Assembly: GCA_003104975.1 (NCBI GenBank)
Contig: PQAM01000014.1
Location: 1 to 64,000, forward strand
DNA length: 64,000 bases
From: Candidatus Methylomirabilota bacterium
Lineage (GTDB): Bacteria; Methylomirabilota; Methylomirabilia; Methylomirabilales; Methylomirabilaceae
Reading direction: 5' to 3'
The notes beneath the pieces are model-generated. The model was given only the letters and a program-made list of their open reading frames with translations, searched no databases and was not told the origin of the DNA. Shown here piece by piece: positions 49,081 to 57,650 of this stretch (its first letter is position 1; every line of letters starts with the position of its first letter). A program made the translations under genes and the position numbers.

Positions 49081-50385
49081 ATGAAACCGGTACAGATCGG
49101 GATCTTGGGGTTCGGGACCGTCGGATCCGGGGTCGTGAAGCTGATCCAGGAAAACAGCGCCCTTCTGCAGCAACGACTGGGTGGGCCGGTCGTCATTCGT
49201 CGGATCGCCGATACCGACATCCATCGACGGCGAAATGTTGAGGTCGATCCGGCCCTCCTGACTACCGATGCGATGGCCGTGCTGGAGGACCCCGCCATCG
49301 ATATTATCGTCGAGCTGATCGGCGGGTGCGGCGTCGCGCTTCGGTTTTGCCGGGAGGCGCTCAACCGGAACAAGCACCTGGTCACCGCCAACAAGGCGCT
49401 CTTGTCCACGCACGGGCTTGAACTGTATCGGACCGCTGCGGCGCGTCGGGTCTCGATCGGATTTGAGGCCAGCGTCTGCGGCGGTATTCCGCTGATCCGG
49501 GCGATGAAGGAGGGGCTGGTGGCCGATCGGGTCCGCTCGATCAGCGGCATCGTCAACGGGACCTGCAATTATATCCTGACGACGATGACGGACAGTCGAC
49601 GGCCGTTCGCCGAGGTACTGGCGGAGGCGCAGGCCCACGGCTACGCCGAGGCCGATCCGTCGTTGGATGTCGACGGGATCGACTCGGCCCACAAGCTGCA
49701 GATCCTGGCGACACTGGCGTTCGGATCGTATGTGCCGCTCGACCGGATCCACGTCGAGGGAATCAGGCGGATTGATGCCTCCGATATCGAATATGCGCGC
49801 GAGCTGGGGTACCGGATCAAGCTGCTGGCGATTGCCAAACAGCTTGATGGCGAGTTGGAGGTGAGGGTCCATCCGGCGCTCATTCCCGAGGATGATCTAC
49901 TGGCCTCGGTCGGTGGTGTCCACAATGCCGTCTACGTGGTCGGCGACGCGGTCGGCTCGCTGATGTTCTACGGGCGCGGGGCGGGCCAGATGCCGACCGC
50001 TTCGGCCGTCGTCAGCGATATTGCCGAGATTGCCAGGGGCCTGCTGCACGATCCGACGGCAAGGGGTGTTCCGCTCCCGCCGATCTCGGAGGTGGAGGCG
50101 CAGATCAAGGAGATGTCGACGGTCCGCTCCTCTTACTATCTCAGGATCATGGCGATCGACAAGCCGGGCGTCCTGTCGAGGGTCACCGGGATCCTGGGCA
50201 GCAACAACATCAGCCTCGTCTCCGTCATCCAGAAAGGACGCCATGAACAGAGCGCCGTCCCGATCGTCATGTTGACCCACGAGGCGGTTGAGGGCGATAT
50301 GCAGCGGTCGTTATGCGCGATCGACCAACTTGATGTGGTCAGCAAAGGGACCGTCTGTCTCAGGGTCGAGGGGGTTACCGATTGA
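49081..50385 (+). CDS. hom: homoserine dehydrogenase with C-terminal ACT domain
   Basis: Reduces aspartate semialdehyde to homoserine. The 434-residue product has the NAD(P)-binding GFGTVGSGVV (about 9-18), VTANKALLS, GIVNGTCNYILTTM and the catalytic region EADPSLDVDGIDSAHKL (in parts). A C-terminal ACT domain (about 352-430, IMAIDKPGVLSRVTGILG) probably confers threonine feedback. ATG 49081 is 16 bp after purL; thrC follows. Confidence 0.97.
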   Translation: MKPVQIGILGFGTVGSGVVKLIQENSALLQQRLGGPVVIRRIADTDIHRRRNVEVDPALLTTDAMAVLEDPAIDIIVELIGGCGVALRFCREALNRNKHLVTANKALLSTHGLELYRTAAARRVSIGFEASVCGGIPLIRAMKEGLVADRVRSISGIVNGTCNYILTTMTDSRRPFAEVLAEAQAHGYAEADPSLDVDGIDSAHKLQILATLAFGSYVPLDRIHVEGIRRIDASDIEYARELGYRIKLLAIAKQLDGELEVRVHPALIPEDDLLASVGGVHNAVYVVGDAVGSLMFYGRGAGQMPTASAVVSDIAEIARGLLHDPTARGVPLPPISEVEAQIKEMSTVRSSYYLRIMAIDKPGVLSRVTGILGSNNISLVSVIQKGRHEQSAVPIVMLTHEAVEGDMQRSLCAIDQLDVVSKGTVCLRVEGVTD

Positions 50386-50392
50386 GCCTGCC

Positions 50393-51457
50393 ATGAAAAC
50401 GATGAGATGGAAAGGGATTATCGAACAGTATCGGGAGTTTTTACCCGTCACCGATCGGACGCCGGTCGTGACGCTGGGCGAGGGGAATACACCGCTGATT
50501 CTGGCCGACCGGCTTCGGACCAGGATCGGGGTGGAGGCGAAGATCTATCTGAAGTACGAGGGACTCAATCCGACCGGCTCCTTTAAGGATCGGGGGATGA
50601 CCCTCGCGATCACCAAGGCGGTGGAGGAGGGTGCGCGAGCGGTTATCTGCGCCTCAACCGGGAACACCTCGGCCTCAGCGGCCGCGTATGCGGCGCGAGC
50701 GGGACTGCGCGCCTTTGTTCTGATCCCGGAGGGGAAGATTGCGCTGGGGAAACTTGCGCAGGCGATGATCCACGGCGCGCAGGTGCTGCAGATTGAGGGA
50801 AACTTTGACCAGGCCCTGCAGATCGTCAGGCGGGTCGCCGCCGAGCAGCCCGTTGTGCTGGTCAACTCGGTGAACCCGTACCGGATCGAGGGACAGAAGA
50901 GCGGCGCCTATGAGGTCTGTGACCGGCTCGGACGAAGCCCGGACTATCACTTTATTCCGGTCGGTAACGCCGGCAATATCACCGCCTACTGGAAGGGGTA
51001 CCAGGAATATCTGAAGGCCGGACTGACCACCTCGCTGCCGAAGATGATGGGGTGGCAGGCGGCGGGTGCGGCACCCATCGTCCTGGGGAGGGTGGTCGAA
51101 CAGCCGGAGACGATCGCCACGGCGATCCGGATCGGTAACCCGGCAACGTGGAGCGGGGCCTTGGCCGCTGCGGGCGAGTCGGGCGGTGGGATTGATATGG
51201 TCTCCGACGACGAGATTACCGAGGCCTATCGTCTGTTGGCTTCGACGGAAGGGGTCTTCTGTGAGTTGGCCTCGGCCGCATCGGTGGCGGGGCTCATCAA
51301 ATATTGCCGGTCGCATTGCCTTGCCAAGGATGCCGTGGTGGTCTGCGTGTTGACGGGGCACGGCCTGAAAGAGCCCGATGCGGCCATCCGTCTCTCGCAG
51401 CAGCCTGTGACGGTGAAGGCCGATCCTGAGGCCGTACTGAAACTCCTATCGGTCTAG
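50393..51457 (+). CDS. thrC: threonine synthase
   Basis: PLP enzyme converting O-phosphohomoserine to threonine. The 354-residue product has the PLP lysine in NPTGSFKDRGM (Lys65), the phosphate-binding VPVGNAGN-like IPVGNAGNITAYWKG, and a C-terminal VLTGHGLKEPD. ATG 50393 (or 50402) starts it, 7 bp after hom, so the two threonine-pathway genes are co-transcribed. Confidence 0.96.
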   Translation: MKTMRWKGIIEQYREFLPVTDRTPVVTLGEGNTPLILADRLRTRIGVEAKIYLKYEGLNPTGSFKDRGMTLAITKAVEEGARAVICASTGNTSASAAAYAARAGLRAFVLIPEGKIALGKLAQAMIHGAQVLQIEGNFDQALQIVRRVAAEQPVVLVNSVNPYRIEGQKSGAYEVCDRLGRSPDYHFIPVGNAGNITAYWKGYQEYLKAGLTTSLPKMMGWQAAGAAPIVLGRVVEQPETIATAIRIGNPATWSGALAAAGESGGGIDMVSDDEITEAYRLLASTEGVFCELASAASVAGLIKYCRSHCLAKDAVVVCVLTGHGLKEPDAAIRLSQQPVTVKADPEAVLKLLSV

Positions 51458-51478
51458 GCCCCGCCTCGCGATTTTCGT

Positions 51479-51507
51479 TTGACAGCCGGGATGGCCGACG
51501 CTATAGT
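51479..51507 (+). promoter_or_regulatory. strong sigma70-type promoter for tRNA-Gly
   Basis: TTGACA (51479-51484), an exact 17-base spacer and TATAGT (51502-51507) place transcription start near 51514, a few bases before the tRNA. It is the best promoter match seen in the window. Confidence 0.85.
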
Positions 51508-51519
51508 GCTGTGTTGAAT

Positions 51520-51594
51520 GCGGGAATAGCTCAGCGGTAGAGCATCGCCTTGCCAAGGCGAGGGTCGCGGGTTCAAATCCCGTTTCCCGCTCCA
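51520..51594 (+). tRNA. tRNA-Gly (anticodon GCC)
   Basis: Cloverleaf of 75 bases: acceptor GCGGGAA pairs with TTCCCGC, the D-arm is AGCTCAGCGGTAGAGC, the anticodon loop TTGCCAA carries GCC, and the T-arm contains GGTTCAAATCC. The 3' CCA is encoded (ends TCCA). Confidence 0.97.
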
Positions 51595-51725
51595 TCCTGT
51601 CGACTCAAGAACCGATATCGAACGGATAGATGAAGTAATCGGCATGTTGCCTATGGCCGTGCCCACCCAGCGTGTCGTATCCTACCGCCTGAACTGCTGG
51701 ATCACGTCAGCATCACCTCCCGCAT

Positions 51726-51801
51726 GGCGGCGTAGCCAAGTGGCTAAGGCAGAGGTCTGCAAAACCTTTATTCGGCGGTTCGAATCCGCCCGCCGCCTCC
51801 A
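51726..51801 (+). tRNA. tRNA-Cys (anticodon GCA)
   Basis: Cloverleaf of 76 bases: acceptor GGCGGCG pairs with CGCCGCC, the D-arm is AGCCAAGTGGCTAAGGC, the anticodon loop CTGCAAA carries GCA, and the T-arm has GGTTCGAATCC. CCA is encoded. It lies 131 bp after tRNA-Gly with no separate promoter evident, so it may be co-transcribed. Confidence 0.97.
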
Positions 51802-51896
51802 CACTTCTTTCGGTACATGTCAGGACATTATATATGGTTTCGAATACGGCAGGAGGAGGTGACGCTCCCGTCTGTCGATCTTTGTGGAGGAGCTCT

Positions 51897-52472
51897 ATGG
51901 AAGAAGAAGAAAAGGCTATATCTCAAGAAGCGAAGCATACGTCCTGGGTGAAACGGGTCATGGCCTACATCGCCATCGGGGAGGCCGTAGTGGTGTTTGT
52001 CGGCATTCAGCTCATACCCTGGGGCCGACCCGTTCTTGACCTTCCGGTAAAAGCCGAGCCGAAATGGGACAGTCCCTCAACGAGACAGCTATTCTTCCGC
52101 GCGTGTGGCGATTGTCACAGCAACCAAACCGTCCTGCCGTGGTACGACCTCATCGCACCCATCACATGGATGATCAACCGCGACATCGAGAAGGGTCGCG
52201 CTGCCCTCAACGTGTCGGAATGGGGACGCGAAGAGAACGAAGCAGGCGAGGCTGTGGACACTATCAAAAACGGCTCTATGCCGCCTACGCTGTATACGCT
52301 CTTCCACCCGTCGGCGAAACTCTCCGCATCCGACAAGGAGACGTTGGTCCAAGGCCTGGTGACCACATTCGGCAGCGAGCCCAAGCGCGATCGGAAAAAA
52401 AAGAAGCCGTCGGACGCCATGCGATTCTTCCCCGCTCAAGAGGATAACTTCCACACCGATACGGACAGATAG
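51897..52472 (+). CDS. membrane-anchored haem-binding domain protein (CxxCH)
   Basis: A 191-residue protein with a short cytoplasmic N terminus, one transmembrane segment (about 20-40) and a periplasmic domain with one c-type haem motif C70-G-D-C73-H74. The segment after it (NQTVLPWYDLIAPITW) and NVSEWG match the haem-binding domain family (PF14376-like). Probably a periplasmic electron carrier; partners are not visible nearby. ATG 51897 has GTGGAGGAG upstream; the C terminus is Lys-rich. Confidence 0.85.
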   Translation: MEEEEKAISQEAKHTSWVKRVMAYIAIGEAVVVFVGIQLIPWGRPVLDLPVKAEPKWDSPSTRQLFFRACGDCHSNQTVLPWYDLIAPITWMINRDIEKGRAALNVSEWGREENEAGEAVDTIKNGSMPPTLYTLFHPSAKLSASDKETLVQGLVTTFGSEPKRDRKKKKPSDAMRFFPAQEDNFHTDTDR

Positions 52473-52497
52473 GCGTCTTGACGAAAGACTCTCCTAT

Positions 52498-52588
52498 GTC
52501 ATCGCGAGACGAAGCCGAAGCAATCTCGCAGTCTTTCAAGACAATGACGGTGAGATTGCCGCGCTGCCTGTTGGCCGCTCGCAATGAC
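52498..52588. repeat. interspersed palindromic element, GTCATTGCGAG type
   Basis: Ends GTCATCGCGAG and CTCGCAATGAC are inverted, with GAAGCAATCTCGCA and GTGAGATTGCCGCGC as inner inverted arms. The about 91-bp element is a third palindrome family in the window and lies between the haem-binding gene and the acyl-CoA dehydrogenase. Confidence 0.8.
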
Positions 52589-52689
52589 GGAGCGGGAGGG
52601 GGGTGTGTTCAAGCCCACAGGCGTTGCAGCGCCAATTCCTGTATGGTGATTACTCCGGTGATCAACTCCGGACGCTGGATGGGCGAGCC

Positions 52690-53841
52690 ATGGACTTTGA
52701 ACTGAGCGAGGCGCAGCAGGCGATTCAGGCGATGGTGCGGGACTTTGCCGAGCGGGAGATCGCGCCGGTCGCCGCCGATCTCGACGAGCACGAGGCCTTT
52801 CCGACCGAGATCATCCGAAAGCTCTCGGGACTGGGGCTGATGGGTATCCTCCTGCCTAAAGAGTACGGCGGCGCGGGGATGGACTATATTAGCTATGCCC
52901 TGATCCTCGAGGAGCTTGCGCGCCACGACGCGTCAGTAGCCCTGACCGTAGAGTCACACAACTCCCTCTGCAGTAACCACATCTACCTCTTTGGCAGCGA
53001 CACTCAGAAACGGGCCTATCTTCCCCAACTGGCCGGCGGGCAGGCCCTTGGCGCCTGGGCGCTGACAGAGCCAGGATCGGGAAGTGACGCGGCCGGTCTG
53101 CAGACGACGGCCGCGCGCGACGGTGACCAGTGGGTGCTGAACGGGACAAAGAACTTCATCACCCAGGGGAGTGTGGCGGGCGTCTATGTGATCATGGCCC
53201 TGACCGATCGGGCGAAGCGAGAGAAGGGGATCTCGGCCTTTATTGTTGAGCGAGGAACGCCCGGGTTGCGGGTCGGCCGGAAGGAGCACAAGATGGGATT
53301 TCGGGCCTCCGACACGGCCCAGGTCGTTCTGGAAGATCTGCGGATTCCGGATGCGAACCTGCTGGGCGAGTTGCACTACGGCTTTATCGATGCGCTCACG
53401 ATCCTGGATGCGGGACGGATCGGGATGGCCGCCCTCAGTGTCGGGATCGCCCGCGGCTGTCTGGAAGAAGGACTGAAATACGCCAAGGCGCGACAGGCAT
53501 TTGGCCGGCCGATTGCCAATTTCCAGGCGATCCAGTGGAAGCTGGCGGACATGGCCACCGAGATCGACGCGGCCAGACTTCTCGTCCTGCAGGCCGCCTA
53601 CCTGAAAGACGTCGGTCAGCCGTTTACCAAGGAGGCATCATACGCCAAGCTCTTTGCCGCCGAGGTGGCCATGAAGGCCGCGACTGAGGCGGTACAGATC
53701 TACGGGGGGTACGGCTATATTAAGGAGTATCCGGTCGAGCGCTACTTCCGCGACGCCAAGTTCTGTGCCATCGGCGAAGGGACCTCTGAGATCCAGCGAC
53801 TGATCATCGCCCGCGAACTGCTGGGCCGCTCGTATGTGTAG
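52690..53841 (+). CDS. acyl-CoA dehydrogenase
   Basis: FAD flavoenzyme catalysing alpha,beta-dehydrogenation of acyl-CoA. The 383-residue product is of standard length, with [16 protein letters not shown] (FAD/substrate loop), [30 protein letters not shown] and the C-terminal [22 protein letters not shown] (in parts), where a Glu acts as base in many family members. The frame opens at 52603 but ATG 52690 gives the right start. Chain-length specificity is unknown. meaB follows. Confidence 0.94.
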   Translation: MDFELSEAQQAIQAMVRDFAEREIAPVAADLDEHEAFPTEIIRKLSGLGLMGILLPKEYGGAGMDYISYALILEELARHDASVALTVESHNSLCSNHIYLFGSDTQKRAYLPQLAGGQALGAWALTEPGSGSDAAGLQTTAARDGDQWVLNGTKNFITQGSVAGVYVIMALTDRAKREKGISAFIVERGTPGLRVGRKEHKMGFRASDTAQVVLEDLRIPDANLLGELHYGFIDALTILDAGRIGMAALSVGIARGCLEEGLKYAKARQAFGRPIANFQAIQWKLADMATEIDAARLLVLQAAYLKDVGQPFTKEASYAKLFAAEVAMKAATEAVQIYGGYGYIKEYPVERYFRDAKFCAIGEGTSEIQRLIIARELLGRSYV

Positions 53842-53875
53842 GGGCGCTGCTTGCTGCGCCCAGCATGTGTAACGC

Positions 53876-54814
53876 ATGGAACTGGTAGACAAAATCCTCA
53901 AGGGTGATGTGCGCGCGGCGGCCCGCCTCATGACGATGATCGAAAACGGCGACGCCGAGGCCAGGGCTGCGCTGAAGTCGCTCTACCCCCATACCGGCTC
54001 GGCCCACATCGTGGGGATCACCGGCCCGCCAGGATCCGGCAAGAGCACGCTGGCGGACCGGCTCACGGAAGAGCTGCGAAAACGCGACAAGACGGTGGGG
54101 ATTGTAGCGGTCGATCCGACCAGCCCGTTCACCGGAGGGGCGATCCTGGCGGACCGGATCCGGATACAGAGTCACAGTCTTGACGCGGGCGTCTTTATCC
54201 GCAGCATGGCGACGCGAGGCCACCTGGGCGGCCTGGCCCGCGCCACCAACGAGATCGTCGACGTCATGGATGCGTCGGGGAAAGAGGTCATCCTGATCGA
54301 GACGGTGGGGGTGGGCCAGGATGAGGTGGAGGTCGTGGGAACAGCGCATACCTGCATAGTGGTCTCGGTCCCGGGTCTCGGCGACGAGGTCCAAACCTTC
54401 AAGGCGGGCATCCTGGAGATCGGCGACCTGTTCGTGGTCAACAAGGCCGACCGGGAGGATGCGAACCGGACCGCCACGGAACTTGAGATGATGCTGCAGA
54501 TGGCGCCGAAGGGATTCGGCTGGTCTCCAAAGGTCCTCAAGACGGTCGCTACAACCGGGGAAGGTGTTGCCGGGCTGCTGGATGCGATCTTCGAGCACCG
54601 GGCCTTCATGGATGAGCGCGATCTGCGGAGGCAAAAGGGACGGGAACGAAGCGAGCGGGCATTTCGGGCACTGCTACAGGAGACGCTTACGACCAGGGCG
54701 CTGGAGCGGTTTGACCGGAATGGGCGCATGAAAGAGCTGATCGCCCGCGTTGCCGACCGCACCCTCGATCCCTACACCGCCGTCGAAGAGGTCGTCGCCA
54801 CGCTCGGCCTGTAG
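53876..54814 (+). CDS. meaB: MeaB/ArgK-family G-protein chaperone of methylmalonyl-CoA mutase
   Basis: A 312-residue GTPase that protects and reloads B12-dependent acyl-CoA mutases. Walker A GPPGSGKST (50-58), VDPTSPFTGGAILADRIRM-like segment, ETVGVGQ and NKADRED are all present. The mutase itself is not in the window. Pairing with an acyl-CoA dehydrogenase suggests propionyl- or branched-chain acyl-CoA metabolism. Confidence 0.95.
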   Translation: MELVDKILKGDVRAAARLMTMIENGDAEARAALKSLYPHTGSAHIVGITGPPGSGKSTLADRLTEELRKRDKTVGIVAVDPTSPFTGGAILADRIRIQSHSLDAGVFIRSMATRGHLGGLARATNEIVDVMDASGKEVILIETVGVGQDEVEVVGTAHTCIVVSVPGLGDEVQTFKAGILEIGDLFVVNKADREDANRTATELEMMLQMAPKGFGWSPKVLKTVATTGEGVAGLLDAIFEHRAFMDERDLRRQKGRERSERAFRALLQETLTTRALERFDRNGRMKELIARVADRTLDPYTAVEEVVATLGL

Positions 54815-54887
54815 GGACCACCCCGAGTACCTGCTGTCTGCCCTCTGCTGCCTGTCGCTTATTGCGCGCGACTAATACAACAAATGC

Positions 54888-54930
54888 AAAAACGCGAGAA
54901 CCCATCCCCGGTTCGCTCTGCGACGTTTTT
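54888..54930. terminator. candidate bidirectional terminator between converging genes
   Basis: AAAAACG (54888-54894) pairs with CGTTTTT (54924-54930), and inside GCG-AACC (with an AG bulge) pairs with GGTTCGC. An A-tract on one side and a T-tract on the other let it act on both strands, between meaB (+) and the minus-strand gene that ends at 54949. Confidence 0.6.
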
Positions 54931-54948
54931 AAACAAGGTGAGTGTCTA

Positions 54949-55848
54949 TTAGAGCAATTCCAGTTTTGCACCATCCCAATTGAGCGTTGCCTCTGTTACA
55001 TGAACCCCTCTATTGTTTTTGTGGTCAAGAGCCACTGGAATATAGACTTGATATTGCTTCCTGTCGCGAACCTTCTTTCTCAATTCTGAAAGGTTCTTCT
55101 CGATGTCCTTCGAAAATGTCCGGATACTGTACCCATGCATACCACCTATAATGAACATAGAGAAGTTATTATCAAAAGGATTCGTTATTTTTGTGATCAG
55201 GAGAACTTCCTCTTTTAAGAATCCATTTTCGTCTTTTTTGAAGCACTTTGGATTTGATGACGAACGGTTGTCGACAATTGCATATAATGGGCGCTCAACA
55301 ATGCCTCCTTCGCATCTCTTTGCTTTTTCTATCGTACCGCCATAGGAACCATATTCGACATCTCCACAGTAGTAGCCCCATCTTAGGTTATTGCTACTAA
55401 AGATTGGAAAGTTGATGCCACTCTGAAGAGGTTCATATTGATATCCGGTAACAGCACCACCAAGCATATTGGATACCGGACCACCTAAAATGATTAATTC
55501 TTTCTCGATATCAAGTTTAAGTAACGTATCATCTGGTTGAACTTCTTCGAACGTTATTTGTCCACTTAAGGATGTTTCTACAGCCTTTGAAAAAGCCGCG
55601 CTCGCGGTCTTTAAATATTCGGACAACCCCTTTTTCCCTTCAGCTCTTGCGAGTTGATTTGTCCCTGCATAAATCTGTAAAGGTTTTGATATGTCGGCGA
55701 CGTGGCTTAATTCGGATTTTCTAAGTTCATCCTTAAACCACTCATATATCCCTGGAATACGAACCCCGATTGCGTTAAGTACTGTTGTTGCTAAAATCGT
55801 ACCTGTACTTTTTAAGATTTCCCGTCTATCAAATAGATTTATATTAAT
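54949..55848 (-). CDS. exported protein of unknown function with Tat-like signal; apparent AUU start
   Basis: Unrecognised, AT-rich gene. The frame is open upstream to a stop at 55872-55870. The first NTG codon is a TTG at 55626, which would give 225 residues, but the extra 74 codons are clearly protein-like: NLFDRREILKSTGTILATTV resembles a twin-arginine signal. ATT 55848 lies 8 bases after GGAG in an AAGAAGGAGAAGGGG Shine-Dalgarno stretch, giving 299 residues. The body contains LIILGGPVSNMLGG and FIIGGMHGYSIR. Either a real AUU start or an ATG-to-ATT mutation; the latter would make it a new pseudogene. Low GC suggests acquisition. Confidence 0.7.
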   Translation of the reverse strand: MNINLFDRREILKSTGTILATTVLNAIGVRIPGIYEWFKDELRKSELSHVADISKPLQIYAGTNQLARAEGKKGLSEYLKTASAAFSKAVETSLSGQITFEEVQPDDTLLKLDIEKELIILGGPVSNMLGGAVTGYQYEPLQSGINFPIFSSNNLRWGYYCGDVEYGSYGGTIEKAKRCEGGIVERPLYAIVDNRSSSNPKCFKKDENGFLKEEVLLITKITNPFDNNFSMFIIGGMHGYSIRTFSKDIEKNLSELRKKVRDRKQYQVYIPVALDHKNNRGVHVTEATLNWDGAKLELL

Positions 55849-55936
55849 TTCCCCTTCTCCTTCTTTCTGTTATTCTGTTGTTGCGGCTTCACTAAAGAGT
55901 AGACTGCTTGACCTACCTTCATCTAGTTTCATCATC

Positions 55937-55992
55937 GTTAGCGCGGATTCTATTGTGTCGGTCGGCGGTTCGCAAGGGATTTCTGAGTTTTG
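55937..55992 (+). repeat. 56-bp direct repeat, left copy
   Basis: GTTAGCG...TTCGCAAGGGATTTCTG...; 47 of 56 positions agree with 56868-56923. The two copies flank the integrase remnant and the RelE/ParE-type module. On the minus strand both stay open and read QN(S/P)EIPCEP, so they may be duplicated ends of an old gene. Confidence 0.75.
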
Positions 55993-56019
55993 CAGATCGG
56001 ACAAGCACTGCACATGTTG

Positions 56020-56182
56020 TCAGCCCACTGGTCCCCCGGTCGAACGACCCTCTGAACCTGTTTCGAGGCCATCCGCCGGGCTACGCTCCCCGTCCGCTAC
56101 GGTTCAAGACGTGGGTATGAACCATGGTCGTGCTGACATGCCGGTGACCCAACAGCTCCTGAACCATCCGGATACCGTAGCC
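56020..56182 (-). pseudogene. tyrosine recombinase (integrase) C-terminal remnant, frameshifted
   Basis: The minus-strand frame from 56182 reads [19 protein letters not shown] then [13 protein letters not shown], the catalytic C-terminal block (HxxR region and active-site Tyr neighbourhood) of XerD/IntI-like recombinases. In typical members this is ...MIYTHVLNRG; the usual Tyr is His here (MVHTHV). A TAG at 56081 interrupts it, and a shifted frame continues RSPADGL to 56020. No N-terminal part is present. Confidence 0.75.
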
Positions 56183-56233
56183 GTGAAGGTTTCCTTGACA
56201 CTGTTCCGAAGTGTTCCCTCACCCGTACCCTGG

Positions 56234-56533
56234 TTAGGGTACCGTGACTCTTCCCTTCCAGAGGCTCGGCTCGCGACTGCAGTGCATGACAGCTACAATA
56301 AGGATGAACTCCGGTTCGATGACATACAGGATTCCATAAGGAAAGACGTGCGTGAGGCAGCGTCGGACATCCTCGTCAAGGACTCGCCAACGTTCCGGAG
56401 ATTCAAGAATACGGCGGATGGCGTCCTCAACGGCTTCGACGAATCTCGTGGCAAGCGACGGGTCGCGTTCGGCGTAGTGGAGAGTTGCTTTCCGGTATTC
56501 CTCAAGTGCTTCGGGGTGAAACTCCCATCTCAT
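56234..56533 (-). CDS. RelE/ParE-family toxin
   Basis: A 99-residue toxin with the family pattern FHPEALEEYRKATLHYAERD, ERWRVLDEDVRRCLTHVFPYGILYV (in parts) and the C-terminal VAVMHCSREPSLWKGR. The ATG overlaps the antitoxin TGA by 4 bases. Whether it targets gyrase (ParE) or mRNA (RelE) cannot be told from sequence alone. Confidence 0.92.
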   Translation of the reverse strand: MRWEFHPEALEEYRKATLHYAERDPSLATRFVEAVEDAIRRILESPERWRVLDEDVRRCLTHVFPYGILYVIEPEFILIVAVMHCSREPSLWKGRVTVP

Positions 56534-56763
56534 CGGCGAACAGCGTCGCGTACCCTCTTGAGAGCTTCATCGCCAGGGATACCCTCGACGCGCCCGCTTC
56601 GTACTTCATCTCGCCTACGCTTTGCCTCCGCGACCCACAGCCGGTCGATCTGCCCGAGTTCCTCAGCATCCAAGCTCTCGACCAGAAGGTCCGCGAGCTG
56701 TGCCCGCGATTCGGTCGGTAGGCTCATGGCCTGTTTGGCCAGCTTTTTTATGGTTGTCGCCAT
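56530..56763 (-). CDS. addiction module antitoxin (TIGR02574-like)
   Basis: A 77-residue antitoxin with the family features KKLAKQAMSLPTESRAQLAD, LLVESLD and the C-terminal AEAKRRRDEVRSGRVEGIPG. The frame is open farther upstream, but ATG 56763, about ten bases behind GAGGT, gives the family start. It encodes the partner of the overlapping RelE/ParE toxin. Confidence 0.9.
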   Translation of the reverse strand: MATTIKKLAKQAMSLPTESRAQLADLLVESLDAEELGQIDRLWVAEAKRRRDEVRSGRVEGIPGDEALKRVRDAVRR

Positions 56764-56867
56764 ACTCAAAACATACCTCAATCGTATCGAGTCATCAAGC
56801 GGAAGCGCTGACTCCGATGGTTTTATTGAGTAGGTCCGTCGGCATATCTCCATCGGATTTTATTGTA

Positions 56868-56923
56868 GTTAGCGTGGATTTTATTGGGTCTATCAGCGGT
56901 TCGCAAGGGATTTCTGGGTTCTG
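56868..56923 (+). repeat. 56-bp direct repeat, right copy
   Basis: Second copy of the repeat at 55937, 931 bp away in the same orientation, with 84 percent identity by direct alignment. It lies upstream of the antitoxin and downstream of msrQ. Confidence 0.75.
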
Positions 56924-56981
56924 TGGGTTGGGCCAACGCGCTATGCGGAGGAGTCCCCGGCACGTATGCTGCCGGAGGGGA

Positions 56982-57647
56982 TTAATTGCGGCGCATGTCA
57001 CCGGCGGTCCGTATCGGTGAATAGCCGCCGCGAAGCCATGCCAAAACGCCAAACCAGGCTTGTCGTCGCGCCCAGTCCCACAGGCGAACGCCCAGCAGGA
57101 CGGCGAGGATGGCGGCGTACAGGTACGGATCGTTCACCCCTTTCTTGACCAGCCACAGATAATGCAGGACGCCCAGCAGGCCGATGAGGTAGACCAGCCG
57201 GTGCAGCCGTCGCCAGTTCTTCCCCCCCAGACGTTGTATCATCCCTGACGTGGAGGTGGCCGCCAGCGGTATCAGCAGCGTTAGTGCAAGCATGCCGACG
57301 GTGATATATGGCCGCTCGACGATATCCGAGATCAGTTCCGCCCATTCGAAGAAGTGATCGACCGCAATCCAGACGGTGAAGTGAAGGCAGGCGTAGAAGA
57401 ACGCGAACAGTCCCAGCAGGCGCCGCAGGCCCATCTGCCATGAGATCCCAAGCGCAATCCGGAGGGGTGTCAACGCGAGGCTCGCGAGCAGCAGCCGAAG
57501 CGTGGTGTCGCCGAGGAGGTTCGTCACGTACGAGATCGGGTTGGCGCCGAGACCGTCAGTGAGGAATCGATGCAGGAGTAGAATCAGGGGCGATAATGCA
57601 ATCGCCCATACGGCGCTCTTCAGGGTGATGCGGGCTCGCGTGGACAT
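56982..57647 (-). CDS. msrQ: MsrQ, haem-binding membrane subunit of the periplasmic Met-sulfoxide reductase
   Basis: A 221-residue inner-membrane protein with about six transmembrane helices that passes electrons from the quinone pool to MsrP. The YedZ pattern is clear: GLRRLLGLFAFFYACLHFT with a haem-ligand His, GKNWRRLHRLVYLIGLLGVLHY (in parts) with further His ligands. It starts 3 bp after msrP in the same operon. Confidence 0.95.
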   Translation of the reverse strand: MSTRARITLKSAVWAIALSPLILLLHRFLTDGLGANPISYVTNLLGDTTLRLLLASLALTPLRIALGISWQMGLRRLLGLFAFFYACLHFTVWIAVDHFFEWAELISDIVERPYITVGMLALTLLIPLAATSTSGMIQRLGGKNWRRLHRLVYLIGLLGVLHYLWLVKKGVNDPYLYAAILAVLLGVRLWDWARRQAWFGVLAWLRGGYSPIRTAGDMRRN

Positions 57648-57650
57648 CGT

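Noticed and set aside
55937-56923. Integron cassette with attC sites
   Set aside because: The repeats begin GTTAGCG, but a proper pair of core sites (GTTRRRY/RYYYAAC) with an imperfect stem could not be found, and the recombinase fragment is too short to assign to IntI.
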